This document shows positions 53,670-64,000 of a stretch of 64,000 nucleotides of DNA, one piece after another; positions within the stretch are counted from its first letter, which is position 1; every line of letters begins with the position of its first letter. The DNA comes from Sphingomonas palmae (GTDB taxonomy: Bacteria; Pseudomonadota; Alphaproteobacteria; Sphingomonadales; Sphingomonadaceae): assembly GCF_900109565.1 (NCBI RefSeq), contig NZ_FNZZ01000001.1, forward strand, positions 620,001 through 684,000, written 5' to 3'. The notes beneath the pieces are model-generated. The model was given only the letters and a program-made list of their open reading frames with translations, ran no database searches and was not told the origin of the DNA. A program made the translations under genes and the position numbers.

Positions 53670-53687
53670 ACGACACATAGGTGTCGT
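53670..53687. promoter_or_regulatory. Inverted repeat upstream of the small membrane protein
   Basis: ACGACAC, loop ATAG, GTGTCGT: a perfect 7-bp repeat about 58 bases upstream of the start at 53612 on the minus strand. It could be an operator or an mRNA leader hairpin. Confidence 0.4.
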
Positions 53688-53830
53688 GCAACCGATAACC
53701 ACGCAAGCCGGAATTGGTGCCCGTCATCGTTGTCAATTAATGCCAGTGTCGCTTTTTCTTGCCACGTTGTTGTCTTGGCGCCACACTGCGCATTCGAAAC
53801 ATAAAAGTACAATTTAGGTGAGGATTGCAG

Positions 53831-53950
53831 ATGTTGATGATCGAGGTCGTGATGGGCATCGTTGCCGCGTCGTTCGTTGCCGTACCGGTCGCGCTCGCGA
53901 CGTTCGGCAAGCCGGCGGTGGCTATGAAAATCGAGAAAAATCAACTCTGA
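53831..53950 (+). CDS. Candidate 39-aa single-span membrane protein
   Basis: ATG 53831 to TGA 53948-53950. AGGA at 53820-53823 lies 7 bases upstream. The peptide MLMIEVVMGIVAASFVAVPV continues with a hydrophobic segment to LATFGKPAVAMKIE, one plausible transmembrane helix with a basic end. Not matched to a known family. It could be a regulator-type microprotein, or a chance ORF. Confidence 0.5.
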   Translation: MLMIEVVMGIVAASFVAVPVALATFGKPAVAMKIEKNQL

Positions 53951-54055
53951 AAGCGATTGGCTCCGCGCGGAGCCATTCCGTTCATCGCACGTTCCACTCG
54001 GGTCGGCTACACGGCGCCTATCGCGCCTAGTCGGGCGTGAGCGGAGAGATGTGAG

Positions 54056-54649
54056 ATGTTGAGGAGACTGAGTCGCAGGGCGCTGGTGGTTGCGTTGGCT
54101 GCGAGCACGACCGTCGTCGCGGGTTGCGCGACCGAAACCGCCTATCGTCCCGCGACCGGATCGGGCTTCTACCGCACCGGCTACAGCGATACGCGGATTA
54201 CGCCGAATCGGTATCGCGTCACCTTCGCGGGTAATTCGGTTACTGATCGCGACGTGGTCGAGCGTTACCTGCTGTTCCGCGCCTCCGAACTGACGGTACA
54301 GAATGGCTATGATTATTTCGTCATGGCCGACCGTGACACCGACCGTCAGGCACGTACCTACTCGACGCCGGGTGCCTGGGGCCCGGGCTTTGGCCCATAT
54401 AGCGGTCTGTGGGGTCCACGCTGGGGCTTCTACGGCAGCTTCGGCTATCGCTCGTGGGATCCGTTCTGGGGCGGGCCGTGGGGCGGTTGGGGCGGCGGCG
54501 CCGACATCCGCACGGTCGACCGCTACGAGGCGAGCGCGGAGATCGTGATGTTCCGCGGCAAGCCGCAGCCCGGCAACGTCCGCGCCTTCGACGCGCGCCA
54601 GGTGATCGACACGCTGGGTCCGACGATCAAGCTGCCGCAGGCGCGCTGA
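54056..54649 (+). CDS. CC0125/CC1285-type lipoprotein
   Basis: 197 aa. The lipoprotein signal ends STTVVAGCATE. Then YRPATGSGFYRTGYSDTRI, typical of this alphaproteobacterial family, followed by DVVERYLLFRASELTVQNGY and a Gly/Trp-rich zone (WGPGFGPYSGLWGPRWGFYG). It ends with a short beta segment. Function unknown; outer-membrane location is expected. A strong terminator follows. Confidence 0.9.
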   Translation: MLRRLSRRALVVALAASTTVVAGCATETAYRPATGSGFYRTGYSDTRITPNRYRVTFAGNSVTDRDVVERYLLFRASELTVQNGYDYFVMADRDTDRQARTYSTPGAWGPGFGPYSGLWGPRWGFYGSFGYRSWDPFWGGPWGGWGGGADIRTVDRYEASAEIVMFRGKPQPGNVRAFDARQVIDTLGPTIKLPQAR

Positions 54650-54665
54650 CCGCGTAGAAAGAACG

Positions 54666-54700
54666 AAAAGGCTCCCTGCCGCGATGCAGGGAGCCTTTTT
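54666..54700 (+). terminator. Rho-independent terminator after the lipoprotein gene
   Basis: A 14-bp stem (54666-54679 with 54686-54699) with loop CGCGAT and a T-run within and after the stem. The A-run at the 5' side could also let it act on the minus strand. Confidence 0.92.
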
Positions 54701-54763
54701 CTTTGCCTCGACCATCGACGGCATGGCGTCACAAGGCGAGATCGCCTTCCGGCACCGACAACG

Positions 54764-54794
54764 AAAAAGGGCCACCGGATCGCTCCGGAGGCCC
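54764..54794 (-). terminator. Rho-independent terminator of secA
   Basis: On the minus strand, after the secA stop, a GGGCC-CCGG stem with one T-T mismatch and loop AGCGAT is followed by a run of five T (54764-54768 read in reverse). It gives secA its own 3' end, facing the lipoprotein terminator. Confidence 0.9.
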
Positions 54795-54810
54795 CTATCG
54801 ACCAAGCAGT

Positions 54811-57546
<2,736 letters not shown>

Positions 57547-57648
57547 GGGTGTGGATCCTGTATCTGAACGAGCGCGGGCACCGTCGATCGGCTGCCCGCG
57601 CGCAAAGGAAAACGGCAGGAAAGCGGCGGGAAGTCCGCCGCGACGCGC

Positions 57649-57915
57649 TTATTCGCGCCGACGCCCGGCGAAGGCGGGCTCGGCCGGGAGCAGCGCCCAG
57701 CCGCGCGTCATCGGCGCAGCGGCGGCGTGCACGAGCGACGCGAGCGCCTGTACGGGACGTGCGAGCAGCACGACGCGCGCGGCGGCGACCGGGCGCGCCA
57801 CCTTCTCCTGCGCCACCGCCTGCGCGAGCTGCGGCTGGCGCGCGCTGCCGCCGATGCCGGTCAGGGCCGACAGCAGGGCAGACAGGAGGAGGAACAGGTT
57901 CACGCGTGCGGACAT
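57649..57915 (-). CDS. Small secreted protein (88 aa)
   Basis: Starts MSARVNLFLLLSALLSALTG, a clear signal sequence, then an Ala/Val/Arg-rich region (PQLAQAVAQEKVARPVAAAR, VVLLARPVQALASLVHAAAA). No known domain. It sits between the TonB-like gene (47 bases) and secA (102 bases) on the same strand and so may share their transcript. Overlapping open frames on the other strand are probably not coding. Confidence 0.6.
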   Translation of the reverse strand: MSARVNLFLLLSALLSALTGIGGSARQPQLAQAVAQEKVARPVAAARVVLLARPVQALASLVHAAAAPMTRGWALLPAEPAFAGRRRE

Positions 57916-57962
57916 AAGGCGGCGGGCGGCACGCGTCCACCATCGGCGTGCAGGCTCATTGC

Positions 57963-58556
57963 TTAGTTGCGCGGCAGCACCCAGCGTACCGGCATTTGCA
58001 TGGTCGACCGGATCGGAGAGCCAGACTCATCGCGGGCAGGCTCGTAGATCCCGCGGCTGACGAGGATGCGGCACGTGGCTGCATCAAGCTGGTTACTGCC
58101 GCTCGATGTCACGATGCCGCACGACTCCACGCGGCCGTTGGTGCCGATCAGCACGCGTGCGACGGTGCGACCTTCTTCTTCCGCCCTGATTGCGGCAGGG
58201 GGATAAGAGTCGGCCCCGAACCATCCGGCAGGACTACCCTTCGGCTTGGTCGCGCGCGGCGGCAGCACGATCGTTGGTGGCGGCGGCTCGGAGCGAACGG
58301 ACTTCGGCACATAGACAGGCGGCGGACCGACGACCCGTGCGGGCTTGCGATGCGTCCACCAGTTCCACGCATCCTGCGCGAGCCACAATGTCGTGACACC
58401 GCGCAGCGCGATTAGCACCGCCACGATCGCGACGATCAGCCACGTCAGCCGCTTGCCCGAGCCGACGAACCACGGCTGCGGGCGCATGTGGCTGGGATCG
58501 AGCCCGTTCTGCGCGCGCGCCTGCCGTCGTGCCAGATCCTCCAGATCGTCGATCAA
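57963..58556 (-). CDS. TonB-family protein
   Basis: 197 aa. An N-terminal cytosolic segment is followed by one transmembrane helix (about 37-56, LTWLIVAIVAVLIALRGV), a Pro-rich periplasmic spacer (PARVVGPPPVYVPKS, EPPPPTIVLPP) and a TonB C-terminal-like domain (SYPPAAIRAEEEGRTVARVL, TSSGSNQLDAATCRILVSRG). The energising partner exbB/exbD is not in the window. It might energise an outer-membrane receptor or act as a structural variant. Confidence 0.88.
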   Translation of the reverse strand: MIDDLEDLARRQARAQNGLDPSHMRPQPWFVGSGKRLTWLIVAIVAVLIALRGVTTLWLAQDAWNWWTHRKPARVVGPPPVYVPKSVRSEPPPPTIVLPPRATKPKGSPAGWFGADSYPPAAIRAEEEGRTVARVLIGTNGRVESCGIVTSSGSNQLDAATCRILVSRGIYEPARDESGSPIRSTMQMPVRWVLPRN

Positions 58557-58597
58557 TCGCCCTACCCCCCGCCGTCGCGGCAGCTTATGGCGCGCTC

Positions 58598-59845
58598 ATG
58601 TCCCAGTCCATCATGTCCGACGCCACGCCCTCCTCTCCGCTCGCGCAGCCCTTCCCCGATATGCCGCCGATCGCCGGCGTCACGATCCGCACCGCACGCG
58701 CGCGCTACAAGGCGTGGGATCGCTGCGACCTGACCTTCGCGGAGCTGGCGCCCGGGACCAGCGTGGCGGGCGTGCTGACGCAGTCGAAGTGCCCCTCTCC
58801 CGAGGTCGAGTGGTGCCGCCGCGCGCTGGTGATGGGCGAAGCGCGCGCATTGGTCGTCAACGCGGGCAATTCCAACGCCTTCACCGGTAATCGCGGCCGC
58901 GCAGCGGTGGAGGCGATCGCCGCGCGTACCGCCGCGCAGCTCGGGTGTCGGCCATCGGACGTGTTCGTCGCCTCCACCGGCGTGATCGGCGTACCGCTGC
59001 CGATCGGCAAGGCCGAGGCCGGGCTTGACGCCGCCTTCGCCGCTGAGCCGGTCGGCTGGCGCGACGCCGCCGACGCGATCGCGACCACCGACACGTTCGC
59101 CAAGGGCGCGAGCGCGACCGCGGTGGTCGACGGCCGCACGATCACGATCGCCGCGATCATCAAGGGGTCGGGCATGATCGCCCCCGACATGGCGACGATG
59201 CTCGGCTTCATCTTCACCGATGCGGCGGTCGCGCCGGGCTACCTGCAAGCCGCCTTGTCGGCGGCGAACGAGCGTAGCTTCTCGTGCATCACCGTCGATG
59301 GCGACACATCGACCAGCGACACCGTGCTCGCCTTCGCGACCGGCGCGGCGGGTAATGCGCCGATCGGCAGCGACGAGGATGCGGGGGCCGACGCGTTCCG
59401 CGCCGCGCTCGCCGACGTGTGCCGCCAGCTGGCACTGCTCGTCGTGCGCGATGGCGAGGGCGCATCCAAGCTGATCGAGATCACGGTCGAGGGCGCGGAG
59501 AGCGACCGGTCGGCGCACCGCATCGCGATGAGCATCGCAAACTCGCCGCTTGTGAAGACCGCGATCGCGGGAGAGGACGCGAACTGGGGCCGGGTTGTCA
59601 TGGCAGTCGGCAAAGCGGGCGAGCCGGCCGAGCGCGATCGCCTGTCGATCCGCTTCGGCGCGACGCAGGTGGCACGAGACGGCCTGGCGGTAGAGGGCTA
59701 TGACGAGGCGCCGGTTGCCGCACACCTCAAGGGTCAGGAGATCGAGATCGGCGTCGACCTGGGGCTGGGCGACGGCGGCGCGCGCGTGTGGACCTGCGAT
59801 CTGACGCACGGCTATATCAGCATCAACGCCGATTACCGCAGCTGA
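58598..59845 (+). CDS. argJ: Arginine biosynthesis bifunctional protein ArgJ
   Basis: Glutamate N-acetyltransferase of the cyclic arginine pathway, 415 aa from ATG 58598 (ATG 58613 also possible). The self-cleavage site is KGSGMIAPDMATML, with Thr as nucleophile. NAGNSNAFTG, VASTGVIGVPLPIGK and VDGDTSTSDT are typical, as is the end THGYISINADYRS. The TonB-like gene is divergent from it; the inositol phosphatase gene follows after 10 bases. Confidence 0.97.
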   Translation: MSQSIMSDATPSSPLAQPFPDMPPIAGVTIRTARARYKAWDRCDLTFAELAPGTSVAGVLTQSKCPSPEVEWCRRALVMGEARALVVNAGNSNAFTGNRGRAAVEAIAARTAAQLGCRPSDVFVASTGVIGVPLPIGKAEAGLDAAFAAEPVGWRDAADAIATTDTFAKGASATAVVDGRTITIAAIIKGSGMIAPDMATMLGFIFTDAAVAPGYLQAALSAANERSFSCITVDGDTSTSDTVLAFATGAAGNAPIGSDEDAGADAFRAALADVCRQLALLVVRDGEGASKLIEITVEGAESDRSAHRIAMSIANSPLVKTAIAGEDANWGRVVMAVGKAGEPAERDRLSIRFGATQVARDGLAVEGYDEAPVAAHLKGQEIEIGVDLGLGDGGARVWTCDLTHGYISINADYRS

Positions 59846-59855
59846 GCGGCCGGGG

Positions 59856-60659
59856 ATGAGCACGCTCGATCAGGCCGTCGCCGCGCTGTTGGAGCGGGTG
59901 GCGGGCGAGGTGATACTGCCACGCTTCGGCCGGTTAAACGCAGGCCAGTCCGAAGAGAAGACGCCGGGCGATTGGGTCACGATCGCGGATCGCGAGAGCG
60001 AGGCGATCCTCACCGACGCGCTGCTGCGGCTCGACCCCGATGCGCGCGTCGTTGGTGAGGAAGCCGCATCGATCGATCCTTCGCTGATCGAGACGGTCGC
60101 GCAGGGCCGCGTCTGGCTGGTCGATCCGCTCGACGGCACGAACAACTTCGCCGAAGGACGCGAGCCGTTCGGGATGATGGTCGCGCTGGTCGAGGACGGC
60201 GTGGTGCAGCGCGGCTGGATCTACGCGCCGGTCACGAAGCGCCTCTGCTTCGCGGCGCGGGGCGAGGGAGCGTTCATCGACGGCACGGGCGTGACGTGCA
60301 GTGAGCGCCCGGTACGCCAGCCGATCGCGACCTACTCGAACTATTGGTTCTCCGATGCGGACGGTGCCGCGATCGAGCGGAAGGCAGCGGGCGTACTCGA
60401 CCTGCGCCACGGTTTGCGCTGCGCGGCGGCGCAATATGCCGCGCTGGTCGACGGCTCGCATGACATCGCGCGGTTTGAACGCATCTACCCGTGGGACCAC
60501 GCCGCCGGTTCACTGTTCCTGACCGAAGCGGGCGGCCATGTCGCGCGGCCGGACGGACACCCCTACGCGCTGACCGACACCGGCAAGGGCCTACTCGCGG
60601 CGGCGTCCCCTTCGCTTTGGAAACGCGGAGCGCGCGTGCTGGGCGCGATTACCGACTGA
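59856..60659 (+). CDS. Inositol monophosphatase family protein
   Basis: 267 aa. Metal-site motifs: GEEAASID, WLVDPLDGTNNFAEG and the C-terminal YPWDHAAGSLFLTEAGG. Family members remove phosphate from inositol phosphates, or from histidinol phosphate (HisN), or act on PAP (CysQ). Lying 10 bases after argJ, a HisN-like role in amino-acid synthesis is possible but not proven. Its 3' end overlaps the convergent hypothetical gene by 11 bp. Confidence 0.92.
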   Translation: MSTLDQAVAALLERVAGEVILPRFGRLNAGQSEEKTPGDWVTIADRESEAILTDALLRLDPDARVVGEEAASIDPSLIETVAQGRVWLVDPLDGTNNFAEGREPFGMMVALVEDGVVQRGWIYAPVTKRLCFAARGEGAFIDGTGVTCSERPVRQPIATYSNYWFSDADGAAIERKAAGVLDLRHGLRCAAAQYAALVDGSHDIARFERIYPWDHAAGSLFLTEAGGHVARPDGHPYALTDTGKGLLAAASPSLWKRGARVLGAITD

Positions 60660-61074
60660 GGTGCGACCGCCGGGTCGGCAGGATCTCGTTGACCACACCA
60701 AGATCGCGCTGCGACACGATCCTGATCGCGCGGATCGCGCGGATCGCGCTTCGCTCGCCATTGGTCGGTGCACAGGGTGGGGAAAGATCACTAGCTGAGG
60801 CAGGGGCGAAACGCTCCACGCCGATCAGTTCGACCTCGAATACATGCCCACGAGGCCACGGCGACATCGTCGCAGGCTGTTCCGCAGCATCTCGATCGAG
60901 CCACGAGAACGGCGTGCGCGGCGCGATCTCGCCGACGATTGTAACTTCGTAGAAGCGCTGCGCCTCGAACTCGTTGACGAACACGCCCTTCATGCGACGT
61001 GGAGGCGATGGTGCGCTCCACGCACATGGATCAGCCGGCGCTGCTGCCGAGAGCAGCAGCGCCGCGAGGATCAC
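60649..61074 (-). CDS. Hypothetical secreted protein coupled to trxA (141 aa)
   Basis: Starts at GTG 61074, overlapping the trxA TGA (GTGA). A short signal sequence (ILAALLLSAAAPA) is followed by SAPSPPRRMKGVFVNEFEAQ, RFYEVTIVGEI and GHVFEVELIGVERF. Near the end a tandem DNA repeat gives AIRAIRAIR. No family recognised; an internal start or a non-functional ORF is possible, but the coupling to trxA supports it. Confidence 0.6.
   Translation of the reverse strand: MILAALLLSAAAPADPCAWSAPSPPRRMKGVFVNEFEAQRFYEVTIVGEIAPRTPFSWLDRDAAEQPATMSPWPRGHVFEVELIGVERFAPASASDLSPPCAPTNGERSAIRAIRAIRIVSQRDLGVVNEILPTRRSHLSR
60724..60750. repeat. Three tandem copies of a 9-bp unit
   Basis: GATCGCGCG twice (60724-60732, 60733-60741) and GATCGCGCT once (60742-60750), inside the coding region of the hypothetical gene. 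It keeps the reading frame. Confidence 0.8.
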
Positions 61075-61394
61075 GCGAGCTCACCCTCGAGCCAGGCCTT
61101 GATCCGGCCCTTGGGCTCGGCACCAACCTTGGTCGCCGCGGGCACGCCGCCCTTGAACAGGATCATCGTCGGGATTCCGCGCACGCCGTACTGGCCCGGC
61201 GCGTCGGGGTTCTCGTCGATGTTGATCTTGGCGATCGTCACTTGCTCGCCGAGCTCGTCCGACAGCTCCTCGAGGCTCGGGCCGATCATCTTGCACGGGC
61301 CGCACCACTCGGCCCAGAAATCGACCAGCACGGGCTTGTCGGCTGACAGCACGTCGTTCTGGAAGCTGGCGTCGGTGATCTTCTTGGTAGCCAT
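61071..61394 (-). CDS. trxA: Thioredoxin
   Basis: 107 aa cytosolic disulfide reductase, the electron donor for CysH and ribonucleotide reductase. The active site is WAEWCGPCK (Cys31, Cys34), and the cis-Pro is in GIPTMILF. It lies 65 bases after addA, the usual alphaproteobacterial addB-addA-trxA order, and is coupled to the hypothetical gene downstream. Confidence 0.97.
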   Translation of the reverse strand: MATKKITDASFQNDVLSADKPVLVDFWAEWCGPCKMIGPSLEELSDELGEQVTIAKINIDENPDAPGQYGVRGIPTMILFKGGVPAATKVGAEPKGRIKAWLEGELA

Positions 61395-61459
61395 CGTAAA
61401 CTCCTGTGTTGTTGCCGATTTAGGTGTCGTTGCTGATCTAGGATGCGGTGTTCGCGCGC

Positions 61460-64000
61460 TCAACCATCCGCGGCCAAGCTTTGCTCCGCCGCCGCCAAGC
61501 CGCGCTTCCCGCGCGCCAGCGCCGCGGCATCGAGCGGGATCAGCACCGGGCCGCTGGTATAGAGCAGCGCGACATCGACCGTCGCATCGGGGAAGATGAT
61601 CTCCAGCGCCGCCTGGTACGCCGCCATCTGCTTCAGGTGATAGTCGGGCACGTCCGGCGCCCCGCGCGGTACCTGTCGCCCGGTCTTGTAGTCGATCACG
61701 CGAACGTGGCGCTGGCCGATCAGCAGCCGGTCGACTGTGCCAGAGACGACGCGCCCGTTCGGCAAGACCGCGCTGATCGGCGCCTCGACCAGCGCGTCGG
61801 GCCCGAACAGGTCGGCGAACGCCGGATCGTCCAGCACCCGCAACACCGGTGCGACGATTGCCGCGCGATCCGACGCTGGCACGTTGCGCGAGGCGAGCCA
61901 CGCATCGGCCGCCTCGGCACGAGCCGGCGACGCGAGTGCGGGCAATCGCTCGAACAAGGCGTGCATCAACGTGCCGCGCTCGGCCGCGGCCTGCATCTCG
62001 GGCGTGGGCGGCGCGTCACCGGCGTCGTCCTCGCCCAGTGACGAGGGCGCGAGCGGGCGCGGCGGCCGCTGTTCCTCGGGTGCCATCTCGCGCGCCCAGG
62101 CGGGCAGTGGCAGCTCGTCGGACGCCTCCGATGTTCTGGCGCGACGCAGCGGCACGGGCGCACGGGGCTCCGTGCCGCGAAACACGCGTGGCTCGCTCTC
62201 CGCCTTTGCCACGCCCAACGCGTCGAGCGTTCGCTCGGTCAACGCGTACCAGCTAGCGGGCGGCGCCTCGCCCTTCCATTTGGCGCTGAGCGAGCCGGTT
62301 ACCACCAGCCGCTCCTCCGCGCGCGTTGCCGCGACGTAGAACAGCCGCCAGTGCTCCTCGCGCTCACGCCGTTCGGTCTCATTGAGCGCGGCGTCGATCT
62401 CGCCTGCGCGCTCCGCTTTTCGCGGGCGGAACACCGGGATCGGCTCGTCGAGCCCGTCCGACTGCCACAGCACGGTTGAGCGCGGGGCGGAGTCCGGGTC
62501 CGCGGTCGCGTCCGCGAGGATGACGAGCGGCGCCTGCAATCCCTTTGCCCCGTGCGCGGTCATCACGCGCACCGCGTCGAGCGGCGCGGCGGCGTCGCGC
62601 ACGATCTCGACCTCATCGCGCTCGAACCAGTCGAGGAAACGCTGCAGCGACGGCGTCGTCGTGGTCTCGAAGTCGAGCGCGGCGTTGAGCAGTTCCTCGA
62701 TCGGATCGCGCGCTTCCTCGCCCAGCCGCGACAGCAGCTTGCGCCGCCCCTGCATCGGCCCCGACAGGATCATCTCGAGGAACTGGTACGGCGTGCGGAA
62801 GTCTGCGCGTGCCAGCATCGTTTCCAAGTCGCCGAGCAGCGTCGGCACCGTTTCCGACAGGTGCCGCCACAGCGTTCCCTTGCGCGGCACCGCGCGCGCG
62901 AGCAGATCGTCCTGCGTCCAGCCGATCAGCGGCGAGACGAGCAGGCTGGCGAGGCTCAGGTCGTCGTCGGGTTGCAGCACGAAGCGGATCGCGGCGAGCA
63001 GGTCCTGCACCGCGAGCGGCGCGCTCAACCGCAATCGGTCGACGCCGGCGACGGGCACTCCCTCGGCATAGAGCCGCGCGACCAGCAACTGCGCCAGCTC
63101 ACCGCGGCGCTTGACCAGGATCATCACGTCCTCGGGCCGGAGCGCGCGGCCCTTGCTCTCCAGAACCATGCCGCCATCGAGCCAGCCGCGCACGAGCTTG
63201 GCGATCCGCGTTGCATTGGCGCGCACCGCGTCGTCGATCCAGCCCTCCTCGCCGCCTTCCTCCGCTTCACTCGCACCTGCAGCGATGGCGGGGATCAGCA
63301 TGACCTGCCCCGGCCCTGCGATGCGGCTGCCGTGCGGTGGGATCATGTCCTCGCCCGCGAAGTGCGTGGCACCGACCTCCCCGATCGCCGCATCGACGAA
63401 CTCGAGCACCGGCGCGGTCGAGCGGAACGAGTCGACCAGCGACAACCGATCGAACGGCAGCCCGCGCTCGCCCGCCTCCATGTCGTCGTCGCCCGCGACC
63501 ATCGCGGCGCGCGCCTCGAAATAGCGCTCGGCCGCCATGAAGTTGACCGGATCGGTGCCTTGGAAGCCGAAGATCGCCTGCTTGGTGTCGCCGACCGTGA
63601 ACAGCGTGCGGACCGAGGGCGCGTAGACGCCGCGACCGACGAAATATTCGTCCACCAGTGCGCGGATGATCGTCCACTGCGCGACGTTGGTGTCCTGCGC
63701 CTCGTCGACCAGCACATGCTCGGTAATCTGGTCGAGCTTGTAGCGGATCCACTCGCCGATGCCGTCCTGCCGGAGCAGGTTTACGGTCGCACGGATCAGG
63801 TCGTCGAAATCGACCGCCCCAGCGCGCCGCTTCGCCGCTGCATAGCCGCGCGCGTAATCGCGCCCGACCTCCAGTGCGGCGCCCAGCAAGTCGGCGTAGG
63901 CGGCGCGCACCTGCAATCCGAGCAGATCGGCGCAGGCGCTGCCGAGCTCCTCGGCCAGCGCGACATAGTCGGCCTCGGCCGCGATCAGCTTCGCCGAGGC
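61460..64000 (-). CDS. addA: Double-strand break repair helicase AddA (partial, C-terminal part)
   Basis: Helicase-nuclease subunit of AddAB, which resects DNA ends for RecA. 846 codons are visible; the N-terminus with the Walker A box lies beyond the right edge. Seen: VLVDEAQDTNVAQW, VGDTKQAIFGFQGTDP, VDSFRSTAPVLEFVD, VMTAHGAKGLQAPLVILADA and FYVAATRAEERLVV. The C-terminal nuclease domain has GTVDRLLIG and VIDYKTGRQVP with the catalytic D-Y-K. No Fe-S cysteine pattern is obvious at the C-terminus. The order addA-trxA is as expected. Confidence 0.96.
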   Translation of the reverse strand, partial: ASAKLIAAEADYVALAEELGSACADLLGLQVRAAYADLLGAALEVGRDYARGYAAAKRRAGAVDFDDLIRATVNLLRQDGIGEWIRYKLDQITEHVLVDEAQDTNVAQWTIIRALVDEYFVGRGVYAPSVRTLFTVGDTKQAIFGFQGTDPVNFMAAERYFEARAAMVAGDDDMEAGERGLPFDRLSLVDSFRSTAPVLEFVDAAIGEVGATHFAGEDMIPPHGSRIAGPGQVMLIPAIAAGASEAEEGGEEGWIDDAVRANATRIAKLVRGWLDGGMVLESKGRALRPEDVMILVKRRGELAQLLVARLYAEGVPVAGVDRLRLSAPLAVQDLLAAIRFVLQPDDDLSLASLLVSPLIGWTQDDLLARAVPRKGTLWRHLSETVPTLLGDLETMLARADFRTPYQFLEMILSGPMQGRRKLLSRLGEEARDPIEELLNAALDFETTTTPSLQRFLDWFERDEVEIVRDAAAPLDAVRVMTAHGAKGLQAPLVILADATADPDSAPRSTVLWQSDGLDEPIPVFRPRKAERAGEIDAALNETERREREEHWRLFYVAATRAEERLVVTGSLSAKWKGEAPPASWYALTERTLDALGVAKAESEPRVFRGTEPRAPVPLRRARTSEASDELPLPAWAREMAPEEQRPPRPLAPSSLGEDDAGDAPPTPEMQAAAERGTLMHALFERLPALASPARAEAADAWLASRNVPASDRAAIVAPVLRVLDDPAFADLFGPDALVEAPISAVLPNGRVVSGTVDRLLIGQRHVRVIDYKTGRQVPRGAPDVPDYHLKQMAAYQAALEIIFPDATVDVALLYTSGPVLIPLDAAALARGKRGLAAAEQSLAADG

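Overview
The window is a high-GC chromosomal segment from an alphaproteobacterium, most likely Sphingomonas or a close sphingomonad. This rests on several conserved alphaproteobacterial gene neighbourhoods (dnaG-rpoD, recG-sdhE-mfd, addA-trxA, cobA-DUF2849-cysI-DUF934-cysH), a DksA that keeps one cysteine of its zinc finger, a UPF0262 protein beside dnaB, a CC0125/CC1285-type lipoprotein and a PEP-CTERM-like surface protein. Genes are packed tightly, often with 1-8 bp overlaps. No integrase, transposase, phage gene or CRISPR array is visible, so this looks like core chromosome with accessory genes between housekeeping blocks.

Layout. 1-4.1 kb: a self-sufficient CYP102-type P450-reductase (cut by the left edge) divergent from a secreted protein and a periplasmic cyclophilin. 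4.1-8.2 kb: dnaG-rpoD, closed by a strong terminator. 8.3-13.8 kb: an accessory block with a Phd-like/PAS fusion protein, an unknown helical protein, a MoxR ATPase, an AraC-type regulator, a secreted CHAP protein and a CoxE-type VWA protein. 13.8-19.3 kb: RNase T2, a membrane protein, nadC, an SH3 protein, a D-2-hydroxyacid dehydrogenase, a glycine-zipper lipoprotein and a nitronate-monooxygenase-like flavoprotein with an extra cysteine cluster. 19.3-23.4 kb: a minus-strand run of alpha/beta hydrolase, SDR, GH130 and GT4 genes. 23.4-27.2 kb: selO, astD and a DUF808 membrane protein.

27.2-31.6 kb is an assimilatory sulfur operon: CobA makes the siroheme precursor, CysI reduces sulfite and CysH (an APS-type reductase by its cysteines) makes sulfite, with DUF2849, DUF934 and an inserted RidA-like gene. 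31.6-38.9 kb holds a DUF4403 lipoprotein, dnaB, UPF0262, cdd, tRNA-Leu, a PilZ protein, dksA, an Asn/Gln-rich PEP-CTERM-like protein and a host-attachment protein. 39-43.5 kb is serS-surE-nlpD-like-tyrS. 43.5-53 kb holds a YdcZ transporter, recG, sdhE, mfd, an EAL phosphodiesterase, moaA and nadK. 53-64 kb holds tRNA-Asn with a clear promoter, several small envelope proteins, secA, a TonB-like protein, argJ, an inositol-phosphatase-family gene, trxA and the C-terminal part of addA, which is cut by the right edge.

No obviously new multi-gene system stands out. The best leads are the Phd-like/PAS fusion with no toxin beside it, the MoxR/CoxE pair split by a regulator and a secreted CHAP protein, the flavoprotein with a possible Fe-S cluster, the RidA-like protein lacking its catalytic arginine inside the sulfur operon, the Asn/Gln-rich surface protein, and a 39-codon membrane ORF.
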